From assembly GCF_900100045.1 (NCBI RefSeq), contig NZ_FNEA01000006.1, forward strand, positions 124,001 to 188,000: a stretch of 64,000 bases of DNA, given 5' to 3'. The notes below the pieces were generated by a model. It was given only the letters and a program-made list of their open reading frames with translations, was not told the DNA's origin and did no database searches. Shown here in pieces: positions 9,043-16,604 of this stretch. The stretch comes from Paracoccus denitrificans. GTDB taxonomy: Bacteria > Pseudomonadota > Alphaproteobacteria > Rhodobacterales > Rhodobacteraceae. The stretch's first letter is position 1, and every line of letters begins with the position of its first letter. The position numbers were made by a program, and so were the translations under genes.

Positions 9043-9495
9043 AGAAGGTTAGCGGAACAAGCCTGCAAAGCGCCACGAATTCCTTTATCCGTCAGTATGG
9101 CTTACCTACAACGCCCACCGAGCGGGCATCGGGTGAACGCAGGCTGAACAAGGATGCAGGAATCCGACCTTGCGGGCCGATTCGGCAGGGCAGGGCATCA
9201 CGCGGTTTTGAGCGGCGCGCAGGCGCGGCCGATGCCGTGACGAGCAGGCGCCGGATACGCTCGGGCACCGAACGCGGCCGTCACGCGACCTTCTGCCGCA
9301 AGCCGCACCGATCACGACCGCGCCGGAACGCGGCCATGCCCTGATCAGGCAGGAATCCCCGGGAAACCCGTCCCATGCGGGCCCGCGCCCCCTGTCGCTG
9401 CAACGCGTCCGATCCACGTCTGGCCAGGTGACATAAATCATGGCGTTCCGGTCCGGTGCATCCTAAAAAGACCTGTCGCGAGCAGGAGGCAAGTC
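9043..9495. other. Non-coding gap between lysR and murI
   Basis: Frames here lack family features, have no convincing ribosome binding sites and read as low-information Arg/Ala/Pro-rich peptides. No tRNA, repeat or strong hairpin was recognised. It must contain the divergent promoters of lysR and murI, but no clear -35/-10 pair for murI was identified. Confidence 0.5.
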
Positions 9496-10308
9496 ATGGC
9501 GGTGGGCGTATTCGATTCGGGTCTGGGCGGACTGACGGTTCTGTCTGCGATCGCCGCGCGCATGCCCGACCTGCCCCTGGTCTATCTGGGCGACAATGCC
9601 CATACCCCCTACGGCGTGCGCGACGCCGACGACATCTTCGATCTGACCTGCGCCGGGGTCGAGCGGCTTTGGGCCGAGGGTTGCGATCTGGTGATCCTGG
9701 CCTGCAACACCGCCTCGGCCGCCGCGCTCAAGCGCATGCAGGAAACCTGGCTGCCCAAGGACAAGCGCGTTCTGGGGGTCTTCGTGCCAATGATCGAGGC
9801 GCTGACCGAACGGCGCTGGGGCGACAATTCGCCGCCGCGCGAGGTGGCAGTAAAGCATGTGGCGCTGTTCGCCACGCCCGCGACCGTCGCCAGCCGCGCC
9901 TTCCAGCGGGAACTGGCCTTTCGCGCCATCGGCGTCGATGTCGAGGCCCAGCCTTGCGGCGGCGTCGTCGATGCCATCGAGATGGGCGACGAGATCCTGG
10001 CCGAGGCGCTGGTGACATCCCATGTCGAGGCGCTGCTGCGCCGCATGCCGCATCCCGAAGCGGCGATCCTGGGCTGCACCCATTACCCGCTGGTGCAGGC
10101 CGCCTTCCAGAAGGCGCTGGGGCCGCAGGTCACGGTCTATTCCCAGCCCAACCTCGTGGCGGAAAGCCTTGAGGACTATCTTGGGCGCCATCCCGAAATG
10201 CTGGGCGCGGGCAATGTCTCGCGCTTCCTGACCACCGGCGATCCTGAGCGGGTCTCGGGCAAGGCCACTCAATTCCTCCGCCATCCGATCAGGTTCGAAA
10301 GCGCCTGA
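9496..10308 (+). CDS. murI: Glutamate racemase
   Basis: 270 residues. Interconverts L- and D-glutamate to supply D-Glu for peptidoglycan. Both catalytic Cys are visible: Cys70 in LACNTASA and the second in GCTHYPLV near residue 193; the N-terminal [12 protein letters not shown] carries the catalytic Asp/Ser pair. AGGAGG-like sequence GCAGGAGGC lies about eight bases upstream of the ATG, fixing the start. ccmE follows after 18 bases, so the two are probably cotranscribed although functionally unrelated. Confidence 0.95.
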   Translation: MAVGVFDSGLGGLTVLSAIAARMPDLPLVYLGDNAHTPYGVRDADDIFDLTCAGVERLWAEGCDLVILACNTASAAALKRMQETWLPKDKRVLGVFVPMIEALTERRWGDNSPPREVAVKHVALFATPATVASRAFQRELAFRAIGVDVEAQPCGGVVDAIEMGDEILAEALVTSHVEALLRRMPHPEAAILGCTHYPLVQAAFQKALGPQVTVYSQPNLVAESLEDYLGRHPEMLGAGNVSRFLTTGDPERVSGKATQFLRHPIRFESA

Positions 10309-10326
10309 AGCAGGAAAGCTTGCACC

Positions 10327-10770
10327 ATGAAGTCTTTGAAGAAAAAGCGCCGTATCCAGATCCTCGTCGCCGCTGCCGTGGCCCTTGTCCTGGCCGTCGG
10401 GCTGATCGGCTATGGATTTCGCGACGGCATCAACCTGTATCGCTCGCCCAGCCAGATGGCCGAGAACCCGCCCGAGGCCGGCGAGGTCTTTCGCCTTGGC
10501 GGGCTGGTCGAGGATGGCAGCCTGGTGCGCGGCGCCAGCGAGACGGTGACTTTTCGCGTGACCGACGGCGGCGCCACCGTCCCGGTGCGCTTTACCGGCG
10601 TGCTGCCCGACCTTTTCTCCGAGGGCCAGGGCATGATCGGCACCGGGCGGATGGAGGGCGAAACCTTCGTTGCCTCCGAGATCCTGGCCAAGCACGACGA
10701 GAATTACATGCCGCGCGAGGTCATGGATTCGCTCAAGGAGCAGGGCGTCTATCAGGAGCCGAATTCCTGA
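10327..10770 (+). CDS. ccmE: CcmE, periplasmic heme chaperone
   Basis: 147 residues. Holds heme covalently during cytochrome c maturation and passes it to the CcmF/CcmH lyase. N-terminal positively charged segment and one membrane anchor (about residues 10-29), then the periplasmic OB-fold beta-barrel; the heme-binding His123 is in AKHDENYMPREV. Family length is normal. The cognate ccmF and ccmH lie 1.3 kb downstream, separated by two lysis-type genes with their own apparent regulatory site. Confidence 0.95.
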   Translation: MKSLKKKRRIQILVAAAVALVLAVGLIGYGFRDGINLYRSPSQMAENPPEAGEVFRLGGLVEDGSLVRGASETVTFRVTDGGATVPVRFTGVLPDLFSEGQGMIGTGRMEGETFVASEILAKHDENYMPREVMDSLKEQGVYQEPNS

Positions 10771-10786
10771 CGCAACGCACGCCCGG

Positions 10787-10802
10787 TTAACGGCCGGTTA
10801 AC
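10787..10802 (+). promoter_or_regulatory. CtrA-type binding box upstream of the endolysin gene
   Basis: TTAACGGCCGGTTAAC matches the full CtrA consensus TTAA-N7-TTAAC without mismatch and lies 44 bases before the endolysin ATG, in the ccmE-endolysin gap. It sits within a larger symmetrical GGTTAAC/GTTAACC arrangement. CtrA-dependent expression of the lysis genes is known for the Rhodobacter capsulatus gene transfer agent; binding here is inference. Confidence 0.7.
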
Positions 10803-10845
10803 CGGATTTCTCCAGCCTCGGTCCGCTTCAGGATTGGGGGCTGGA

Positions 10846-11457
10846 ATGAAGACAGTGACGCAGATCGCGGCCGAGATCGTCGCGCGTGAGGGGGGCTACG
10901 TCAACGACCCCGACGACCCGGGCGGGGCGACGAATTACGGCGTGACGCTGGCGACCTTGCAGCGGCTGGGCATCGACAAGACCGGCGACGGGCGCGTCGA
11001 TGTTGCGGATGTCAGGGCGCTGACCCGCGCCGACGCCGAGCGCATCTTCGTCGAGCATTACTTTCGCCGGCCGCGCCTGGCGGAACTGCCCGCCTCGGTG
11101 CAGGCGTCGGTATTCGACATGTATGTCAATGCCGGCAGCAATGCGGTGAAGATCCTGCAACGGCTGGTGACGCGGATGGGCTTTGCCGCGGCCGACGACG
11201 GCCTGGTCGGGCCGCGCACCATCCTGGCGGCGCAGCAGGCCGACGCGGCGGCACCGGGCTATTTCGCCGACGCCTACGGGATCGCACGGCGCAACTACGA
11301 TTATTCGCTGGGCGATGCGCGGCCGGCCAGCCGCAAATACGCCCGCACGCAATCGGGGGGCAAGGGCGGCTGGATCCTGCGGGCCGAGGAGTTCATCTCG
11401 GCCAGATATCACCTCACGTTGGCCGAGCACCGGGCAAGGGTGGCGAAATGGGGCTGA
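10846..11457 (+). CDS. GH108-type endolysin (N-acetylmuramidase), GTA-lysis-like
   Basis: 203 residues. N-terminal glycoside hydrolase family 108 domain (about 1-95): EIVAREGGYVNDPDDPGG contains the presumed catalytic Glu15, and NYGVTLATLQRLG follows. C-terminal predicted peptidoglycan-binding domain of the PG_binding_3 type (about 97-195). No signal peptide is seen, so export would depend on a holin, and the next gene, overlapping by 10 bases, is a holin. The ATG at 10846 is chosen over a TTG four codons upstream because of the GGGGG-rich ribosome binding site. It resembles the endolysin that releases gene transfer agent particles in Rhodobacterales, whose genes lie away from the structural cluster. 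Confidence 0.85.
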   Translation: MKTVTQIAAEIVAREGGYVNDPDDPGGATNYGVTLATLQRLGIDKTGDGRVDVADVRALTRADAERIFVEHYFRRPRLAELPASVQASVFDMYVNAGSNAVKILQRLVTRMGFAAADDGLVGPRTILAAQQADAAAPGYFADAYGIARRNYDYSLGDARPASRKYARTQSGGKGGWILRAEEFISARYHLTLAEHRARVAKWG

Positions 11458-11978
11458 TGGACCGCTTTCTGGGTGCCGGCGCCGCCGTCACCACCGTCGC
11501 CCATGCCGCGACCGGCATGGCCGAGCTGTTGCGCGAGAACGCGACGCGGCGCATGGAACTGGACGAAGAGGCCCATGCCCGCGCCATCGCCCAGCTTTCC
11601 AGCGAGTTCGCCGCCCGGCCATGCGGCTGGTTCGACGGCATGATGAACGGGCTGAACCGCCTGCCGCGTCCGCTGATGACGTTGGGGACGGTGGGGCTGT
11701 TCGCCTATGCCATGGCCGACCCCGAGGGCTTCGGGTTGCGGATGCAGAACCTGGACCTCGTGCCCGAGCCGCTCTGGTGGCTGCTGGGCGCCATCATCAG
11801 CTTTTATTTCGGCGCGCGCGAGGCGCATTACTTTCGCCGCCGACCCATTCCACCCGGCCCCTCGCGGATCGCGGAAGCGGATCCCGGGCAAGCGGCACCC
11901 TTCGCGCCGATGACGGCAGAACCCTTCGAGGACAACGCCGCCTTGCGGGATTGGGCTGCGGCAAAGGCTGCGCGCTAG
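11448..11978 (+). CDS. Holin family protein paired with the endolysin
   Basis: 176 residues. N-terminal amphipathic region (about 1-55, rich in Ala and charged residues), then two or three hydrophobic segments (about 68-88 and 104-124) and a charged, Pro-rich tail. This fits the three-TM holin superfamily found beside GH108 endolysins in Rhodobacterales. Holins make the membrane permeable to the lysin at a programmed time. Start overlaps the endolysin end by ten bases, implying coupled translation. Downstream is ccmF after 88 bases. An alternative is an unrelated small membrane protein, but gene order strongly favours a holin. Confidence 0.78.
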   Translation: MGLMDRFLGAGAAVTTVAHAATGMAELLRENATRRMELDEEAHARAIAQLSSEFAARPCGWFDGMMNGLNRLPRPLMTLGTVGLFAYAMADPEGFGLRMQNLDLVPEPLWWLLGAIISFYFGAREAHYFRRRPIPPGPSRIAEADPGQAAPFAPMTAEPFEDNAALRDWAAAKAAR

Positions 11979-12066
11979 CAATGCTGTGACAATCTGGCAG
12001 GCGCGGGGGGCTGGCTTGCCGCCCGCGCCGCGGTTATCCTGCGGGGCAGCCACCCGGAGGGAGCCC

Positions 12067-14028
12067 ATGATCGCTGAACTTGGCCATTTCGCACTGATCC
12101 TTGCCTTTGCCGTGGCCATCTTCCAGATGATCGTGCCGATGATCGGCGCCGGCAAGGGCTGGGGCGGCTGGATCGACTCCGCGCGCCCCGCCGCGCTGGC
12201 GCAATTCGGGCTGGTCGGCATTTCCTTCGTCGCGCTGACCATGGCCTTCGTGACCTCGGACTTCTCGGTCGCGCTGGTCTACCAGAACTCGCATACCGCC
12301 AAGCCGATGATCTACAAGATCAGCGGCGTCTGGGGCAACCACGAGGGCTCGATGCTGCTCTGGGTGCTGATCGTGGCGCTGTTCGGCGCGATGGCGGCGA
12401 TATTCGACGCGAACCTGCCGCCCAAGCTGCGGGCGCGGGTTCTGGCGGTGCAGGGCTCGATCGGCGCGGCGTTCCTGGGCTTCATCCTGTTCACCTCGAA
12501 CCCCTTCCTGCGCATGGCGAGCCCGCCTTTCGACGGGCGCGACCTGAACCCGCTCTTGCAGGACCCGGGCCTCGCCTTCCATCCGCCCTTCCTCTACCTC
12601 GGCTATGTCGGGCTCAGCATGGCCTTCAGCTTTGCCGTGGCCGCGCTGATCGAGGGGCGGGTCGACGCCGCCTGGGCGCGCTGGGTCAGGCCATGGACGC
12701 TGGCGGCCTGGGTCTTCCTGACCATCGGCATCGCGCTGGGTTCGTGGTGGGCCTATTACGAGCTGGGCTGGGGCGGCTTCTGGTTCTGGGATCCGGTGGA
12801 AAACGCCAGCTTCATGCCCTGGCTGATCGCCGCCGCGCTCCTGCATTCCGCCATCGTGGTGGAAAAGCGCGAGGTGCTGAAAAGCTGGACCATCCTGCTG
12901 GCGATCATGGCTTTCGGCTTTTCGCTGATCGGCACCTTCATCGTGCGCTCGGGGGTCATCACCTCGGTCCACAGCTTTGCCAGCGACCCCAAGCGCGGGG
13001 TGTTCATCCTGGCGATCCTGGCGTTCTTCGTCGGCGGCGCGCTGCTGCTTTACACCTTCCGCGCCGCCTCGATGCAGGCGCGAGGCGCCTTCACCCCAGT
13101 CTCGCGCGAGGGGGCGCTGGTGCTCAACAACATCCTGCTGGCGGTCTCGACCTTCGTGGTCTTCATCGGCACCGTCTGGCCCCTGGTGGCCGAGATGCTG
13201 TGGGACCGCAGGCTGTCGGTGGGCGCCCCCTTCTTCGAGCAGGCCTTCACGCCCTTCATGGTGGCGCTGGCGATCATCCTGCCCGTGGGCGCGATCCTGC
13301 CGTGGAAGCGCGGCAAGCTCAAACGCGTGCTGTATCCGCTGCGCGGCGCGCTGGTCTTTGCCGGGGCGGTGATGGCGCTGGTCTTTGCCGTCTCGACCGG
13401 CCATTCGGCGCTGGCGGTGATCGGCGCCGGGCTGGGTGCCTGGCTGGTTGCGGGCGCGGTCGTGGACCTGTGGCTGCGCACCGGCAACTCCGGCCTGTCC
13501 CGCCTGCGCCGGCTGCCGCGCGCTGATTGGGGCAAGGCCGTGGCCCATGCCGGGCTGGGCGTCACCTTCATCGGCATCAGCCTGCTGATGGCCTGGCAGG
13601 TCGAGGACATCCGCGTGGCCCGCATCGGCGAGACCTTCACCGTCGCCGGCTACGACATCACCCTGGAAAGCGTGGAAGAGCGCCCCGGCCCGAACTACAA
13701 CTCGATCACGGCCGCGATGACGGTGGATCGCAACGGGCAGCAGGTTGCGCTGCTGCATCCCGAAAAGCGGGTCTATCCGGTGCAATCCATGCCCACGACC
13801 GAGGCGGCGATCCAGAGCGGCCCGTTCCGCGACCTCTACCTGGTCATCGGCGACGAACAGCAGGGCGGCGGCTGGGCGGTGCGCGTCTATATCAAGCCCT
13901 TCGCCAGCTGGATCTGGCTGGGCTCGGCGCTGATGGCGCTTGGCGGCTTCATCAGCCTGTCGGACCGGCGCTATCGCGTCGCCGCCGGCGCCCGCCATGC
14001 CCGCACCGCACCCCAGCCGGCGGAGTAG
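12067..14028 (+). CDS. ccmF: CcmF, heme lyase subunit
   Basis: 653 residues. Multi-spanning membrane protein that with CcmH attaches heme to apocytochromes c at the periplasmic face. The tryptophan-rich WWD motif is plain (GWGGFWFWDPVENASFMPWL, about residues 236-255), and the N-terminal half carries conserved His/heme-ligand helices such as NHEGSMLLWVL. About 14 to 15 transmembrane helices. Start at 12067 (MIAELGHFAL) after CCCGGAGGGAG is preferred to a longer frame with 27 unlike residues. ccmH starts three bases after the stop. Confidence 0.95.
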   Translation: MIAELGHFALILAFAVAIFQMIVPMIGAGKGWGGWIDSARPAALAQFGLVGISFVALTMAFVTSDFSVALVYQNSHTAKPMIYKISGVWGNHEGSMLLWVLIVALFGAMAAIFDANLPPKLRARVLAVQGSIGAAFLGFILFTSNPFLRMASPPFDGRDLNPLLQDPGLAFHPPFLYLGYVGLSMAFSFAVAALIEGRVDAAWARWVRPWTLAAWVFLTIGIALGSWWAYYELGWGGFWFWDPVENASFMPWLIAAALLHSAIVVEKREVLKSWTILLAIMAFGFSLIGTFIVRSGVITSVHSFASDPKRGVFILAILAFFVGGALLLYTFRAASMQARGAFTPVSREGALVLNNILLAVSTFVVFIGTVWPLVAEMLWDRRLSVGAPFFEQAFTPFMVALAIILPVGAILPWKRGKLKRVLYPLRGALVFAGAVMALVFAVSTGHSALAVIGAGLGAWLVAGAVVDLWLRTGNSGLSRLRRLPRADWGKAVAHAGLGVTFIGISLLMAWQVEDIRVARIGETFTVAGYDITLESVEERPGPNYNSITAAMTVDRNGQQVALLHPEKRVYPVQSMPTTEAAIQSGPFRDLYLVIGDEQQGGGWAVRVYIKPFASWIWLGSALMALGGFISLSDRRYRVAAGARHARTAPQPAE

Positions 14029-14031
14029 CCC

Positions 14032-14484
14032 ATGCGCGCGCTGATCCTTTGCCTGTCGCTGCTGCTTGCGCTGCCCGCCTTCGCCGTCCAGCCCGACGAG
14101 GTGCTGTCCGATCCGGCGCTGGAGGCGCGGGCGCGCGAGATTTCCAAGACCCTGCGCTGCCCGGTCTGCCAGGGCGAGACCATCGACGAATCGAATGCGG
14201 CGATCAGCCGCGACCTGCGGCTCTACCTGCGCGAACGCCTGGTTGCCGGCGACAGCGATACCGAGGCGGTGCAGGCCATCGCCGACCGTTTCGGCGAATA
14301 TGTCCTGTTCGAGCCCCCGGCGCGCGGCGCGAACTGGCTGCTCTACCTGGCCGGGCCGGTCATGGCGTTGCTGGCGCTGCTGGTGGGCTGGCGCTTCGTC
14401 CGCTCGCGCAACCTGGCCGAAGAGGGGCCGGCCAAGCTCAGCGACGAGGAAAAGGCCAGGCTGGAAAGGATCTTGCGCGACTGA
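14032..14484 (+). CDS. ccmH: CcmH, apocytochrome c thiol reductase/lyase subunit
   Basis: 150 residues: signal peptide (about 1-19, MRALILCLSLLLALPAFA), periplasmic CcmH domain with the redox motif LRCPVCQGE (Cys43 and Cys46), then a transmembrane helix near 103-123 and a short cytoplasmic tail. It keeps the CXXCH heme site of apocytochromes reduced for CcmF. Length is that of the short CcmH (CycL) form without the TPR domain; no ccmI is next to it. Confidence 0.94.
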   Translation: MRALILCLSLLLALPAFAVQPDEVLSDPALEARAREISKTLRCPVCQGETIDESNAAISRDLRLYLRERLVAGDSDTEAVQAIADRFGEYVLFEPPARGANWLLYLAGPVMALLALLVGWRFVRSRNLAEEGPAKLSDEEKARLERILRD

Positions 14485-14553
14485 CGCAGGGTCGGGGCTT
14501 TCCTGTCCCGCAGCACCCCGGCAGGATGGCCGAAAGCAGGGGAAGAGGCAGGG

Positions 14554-15324
14554 ATGAGCTTTCAGACCATCGAAGTCACGCATCGGGACGGCATCGCAAG
14601 GCTGGCTCTGAACCGGCCCGACGTGGTCAACGCGCTCAATCGCACCATGCGCGCCGAGATCGTCGCGGCACTGACGAACTTGCCGCAGGAGACGCGCTGC
14701 GTGGTGCTGACCGGCAACGGGCGCGGCTTCTGTTCGGGCCAGGATCTGACCGATGCCGGCGGCGGGTTCGACGTCGAAACCATCCTGCGCGAGGAATACG
14801 AGCCGATGCTGGCCGCCATCGCCGAGGCGCCGGTGCCTGTGATCGCCGCGGTGAACGGCATCGCGGCCGGGGCGGGGGCCAATCTGGCGCTGGCCGCCGA
14901 TGTGGTCATCGCTACGGAAAGCGCCAGCTTCGTGCAGGCTTTCAGCCGGATCGGGCTGATCCCGGATGCGGGGGGGACGTTCATCGTGCCGCGTTCGGTC
15001 GGCGTGCCGCGTGCCATGGGGATGATGCTGTTCGCCGACCGCATCCCCGCGACCCGGGCGGCGGAATGGGGGCTGATCTGGGAGGCGGTGCCGGACGCGG
15101 AGTTCGAGACCGTCGTGGCCGCGCGGGCCAAGGCCCTGGCCGAGGGGCCGACGGCGGCTTTCCTGGCGATCCGGCAGGCTTTGCGCGCCTCGGGCAACAA
15201 CGACATGGCCGGGCAATTGCGGCTGGAGGCCCGGCTGCAAGGCGAGATGGCCCGGACCGAGGATTTCGCCGAAGGTGTCGCGGCCTTCCTGGAAAAGCGC
15301 GCGCCCCGGTTCAAGGGACGCTGA
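14554..15324 (+). CDS. Enoyl-CoA hydratase/isomerase, PaaG-like
   Basis: 256 residues, crotonase fold. Oxyanion-hole segments are visible: FCSGQDLTDAGG and VNGIAAGAGANLALAAD, and the central GLIPDAGGTFIVPRSVG with an Asp rather than the Glu pair of true hydratases. The pattern RIGLIPDAGGTF and WGLIWEAVPD is typical of PaaG, the 1,2-epoxyphenylacetyl-CoA isomerase of phenylacetate breakdown. No other paa gene is nearby, so a stand-alone role in acyl-CoA isomerisation is possible. GAAGAGGCAGG precedes the ATG. ccmH ends 69 bases upstream. Confidence 0.82.
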   Translation: MSFQTIEVTHRDGIARLALNRPDVVNALNRTMRAEIVAALTNLPQETRCVVLTGNGRGFCSGQDLTDAGGGFDVETILREEYEPMLAAIAEAPVPVIAAVNGIAAGAGANLALAADVVIATESASFVQAFSRIGLIPDAGGTFIVPRSVGVPRAMGMMLFADRIPATRAAEWGLIWEAVPDAEFETVVAARAKALAEGPTAAFLAIRQALRASGNNDMAGQLRLEARLQGEMARTEDFAEGVAAFLEKRAPRFKGR

Positions 15325-15326
15325 TC

Positions 15327-15351
15327 CGGCGCGCCGTGATCGGCCGCGCCG
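15327..15351. terminator. Hairpin between convergent genes
   Basis: Seven-base stem CGGCGCG / CGCGCCG with 11-nt loop lying between the stops of the PaaG-like gene (plus) and the NUDIX gene (minus). It could act in both directions, but no T-run is present. Confidence 0.35.
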
Positions 15352-15358
15352 CTCTGGC

Positions 15359-16078
15359 CTAGCCGATGCGCAGGAAGCGTGGGGTCGCCAGCCGGTTGTC
15401 GAAGAAAGGCACGGATTGCGGCAGCGCCAGCGGCCCGTCCCCGGCCGCCGCCAGCAGGCTTGCCACTTCGGCCAGCGCCACCTCGGTGATGAAGGGCAGG
15501 TCCAGCGCCCGCGCCTCGGTCAGCGGCACCCAATGCAGATGCGAAAGCTCGTCGCAGGCGGCGCTGAAATCGTTGCGGTCGCCATGCAGCCGCTCGGCAT
15601 CCAGAAGCAGGAAACGCGCATCGAAACGGCGCGGCCGGCCGGGCGGGGTGATGGCGCGGAACATGTAGATCAGCGCCGAGGGATCGGGCGCCAACCCGGC
15701 GCCGGCGTAATGGTCCCAGCCCTCGGGCGCGGGGCCAGGGGGGCCGGTCAGCAGGCCGGTCTCCTCGGCCAGTTCGCGCAGGGCGGCGGCAGCCAGCGCC
15801 AGCGGCGTCACCTGCGAGTCGATGCGCGGTTCAGCCGCCAGCAGGGCCGCGCTGCGGGGCGGCAGGTCGCCGGCCAGCCGCGCTTGCGCATCGGCGGCAT
15901 CCACCGCACCGCCGGGAAAGACGTATTTCGAGGGCATGAACACAGCCGAAGCGCCCCTTTGCCCCATCAGCACCGACGGCCCGTCATGGGCATTGCGGTC
16001 CAGCACGATGATGGTGGCGGCATCGCGGATCGGCTGCTCGGCGCCGCCGCGTCCCCCGGGGGTGGCTTCGATCGTCAT
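15359..16078 (-). CDS. NUDIX hydrolase
   Basis: 239 residues. NUDIX fold with a divergent Nudix box around residues 90-115: the recognisable part is AAALRELAEETGLL, carrying the REXXEE core; the loop before it is long. Such proteins (NUDT8/NUDT19-like, with the GG-A-VFPGG segment KYVFPGGAVDAAD) hydrolyse nucleoside diphosphate linkages, sometimes acyl-CoA. Specific substrate not determined. Start at 16078 lies two bases after the stop of the DUF983 gene, indicating coupled translation. Confidence 0.85.
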   Translation of the reverse strand: MTIEATPGGRGGAEQPIRDAATIIVLDRNAHDGPSVLMGQRGASAVFMPSKYVFPGGAVDAADAQARLAGDLPPRSAALLAAEPRIDSQVTPLALAAAALRELAEETGLLTGPPGPAPEGWDHYAGAGLAPDPSALIYMFRAITPPGRPRRFDARFLLLDAERLHGDRNDFSAACDELSHLHWVPLTEARALDLPFITEVALAEVASLLAAAGDGPLALPQSVPFFDNRLATPRFLRIG

Positions 16079-16080
16079 GG

Positions 16081-16500
16081 TCACGACGCGGCGGCCTCGA
16101 TCACGGCGGGTCCGGCACCGAAACCGTGCATGCGCCGCGCCCATTGGAAGCCGACCATACCGCCCTTGATCCGCGGCAAGAGCAGCAACGACAGCACCAC
16201 CGCGCCAAGGCCGAAGCCGATCAGCATGGACATGGCCGACGGGCGATACATCATGAAGATGGCCAGCAAGAGCGGCGCGCCCAGATGCGAGACCAGCAGG
16301 ATGGTCAGGTAGGCCGGACCGTCGTCGGCGCGCTGATGGTGCAGTTCCTCGCCGCAATGCGGGCAGGCCGGGCTGACCGAGAGATAGCCCTGGAACAGCC
16401 GCCCCTGGCCGCAGGACGGGCAGCGCCCAAGGGCACCGCGCAGCATGGCCGGCTTGAGCGGACGTTCGGGCAGCATCCCGTCTGAATAGGCATGGGGCAT
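16081..16500 (-). CDS. DUF983 family zinc-ribbon membrane protein
   Basis: 139 residues. N-terminal four-cysteine zinc-ribbon-like motif (GRCPSCGQGRLFQGYL, then ACPHCGEEL, about residues 26-50) followed by two transmembrane helices (about 62-86 and 92-112). This arrangement is DUF983. Function unknown; in alphaproteobacteria the gene commonly sits next to the NUDIX gene as here. GGAAAGGAACGC before the ATG supplies a ribosome binding site. Confidence 0.88.
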   Translation of the reverse strand: MPHAYSDGMLPERPLKPAMLRGALGRCPSCGQGRLFQGYLSVSPACPHCGEELHHQRADDGPAYLTILLVSHLGAPLLLAIFMMYRPSAMSMLIGFGLGAVVLSLLLLPRIKGGMVGFQWARRMHGFGAGPAVIEAAAS

Positions 16501-16604
16501 GAGCGCGTTCCTTTCCTGTTCCGCTTCTATCTAGTGCAAGCGGCCTGCAAAGAAAAGCGCGGCTTGGGTCCGGGGCGGCCGCGACAAAGGGACGCAGCGG
16601 CAAT

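Noticed and set aside
12034-15240. 1068-residue minus-strand frame opposite ccmF, ccmH and the PaaG-like gene
   Set aside because: No domain resemblance; antisense shadow of real genes caused by high GC at third positions.
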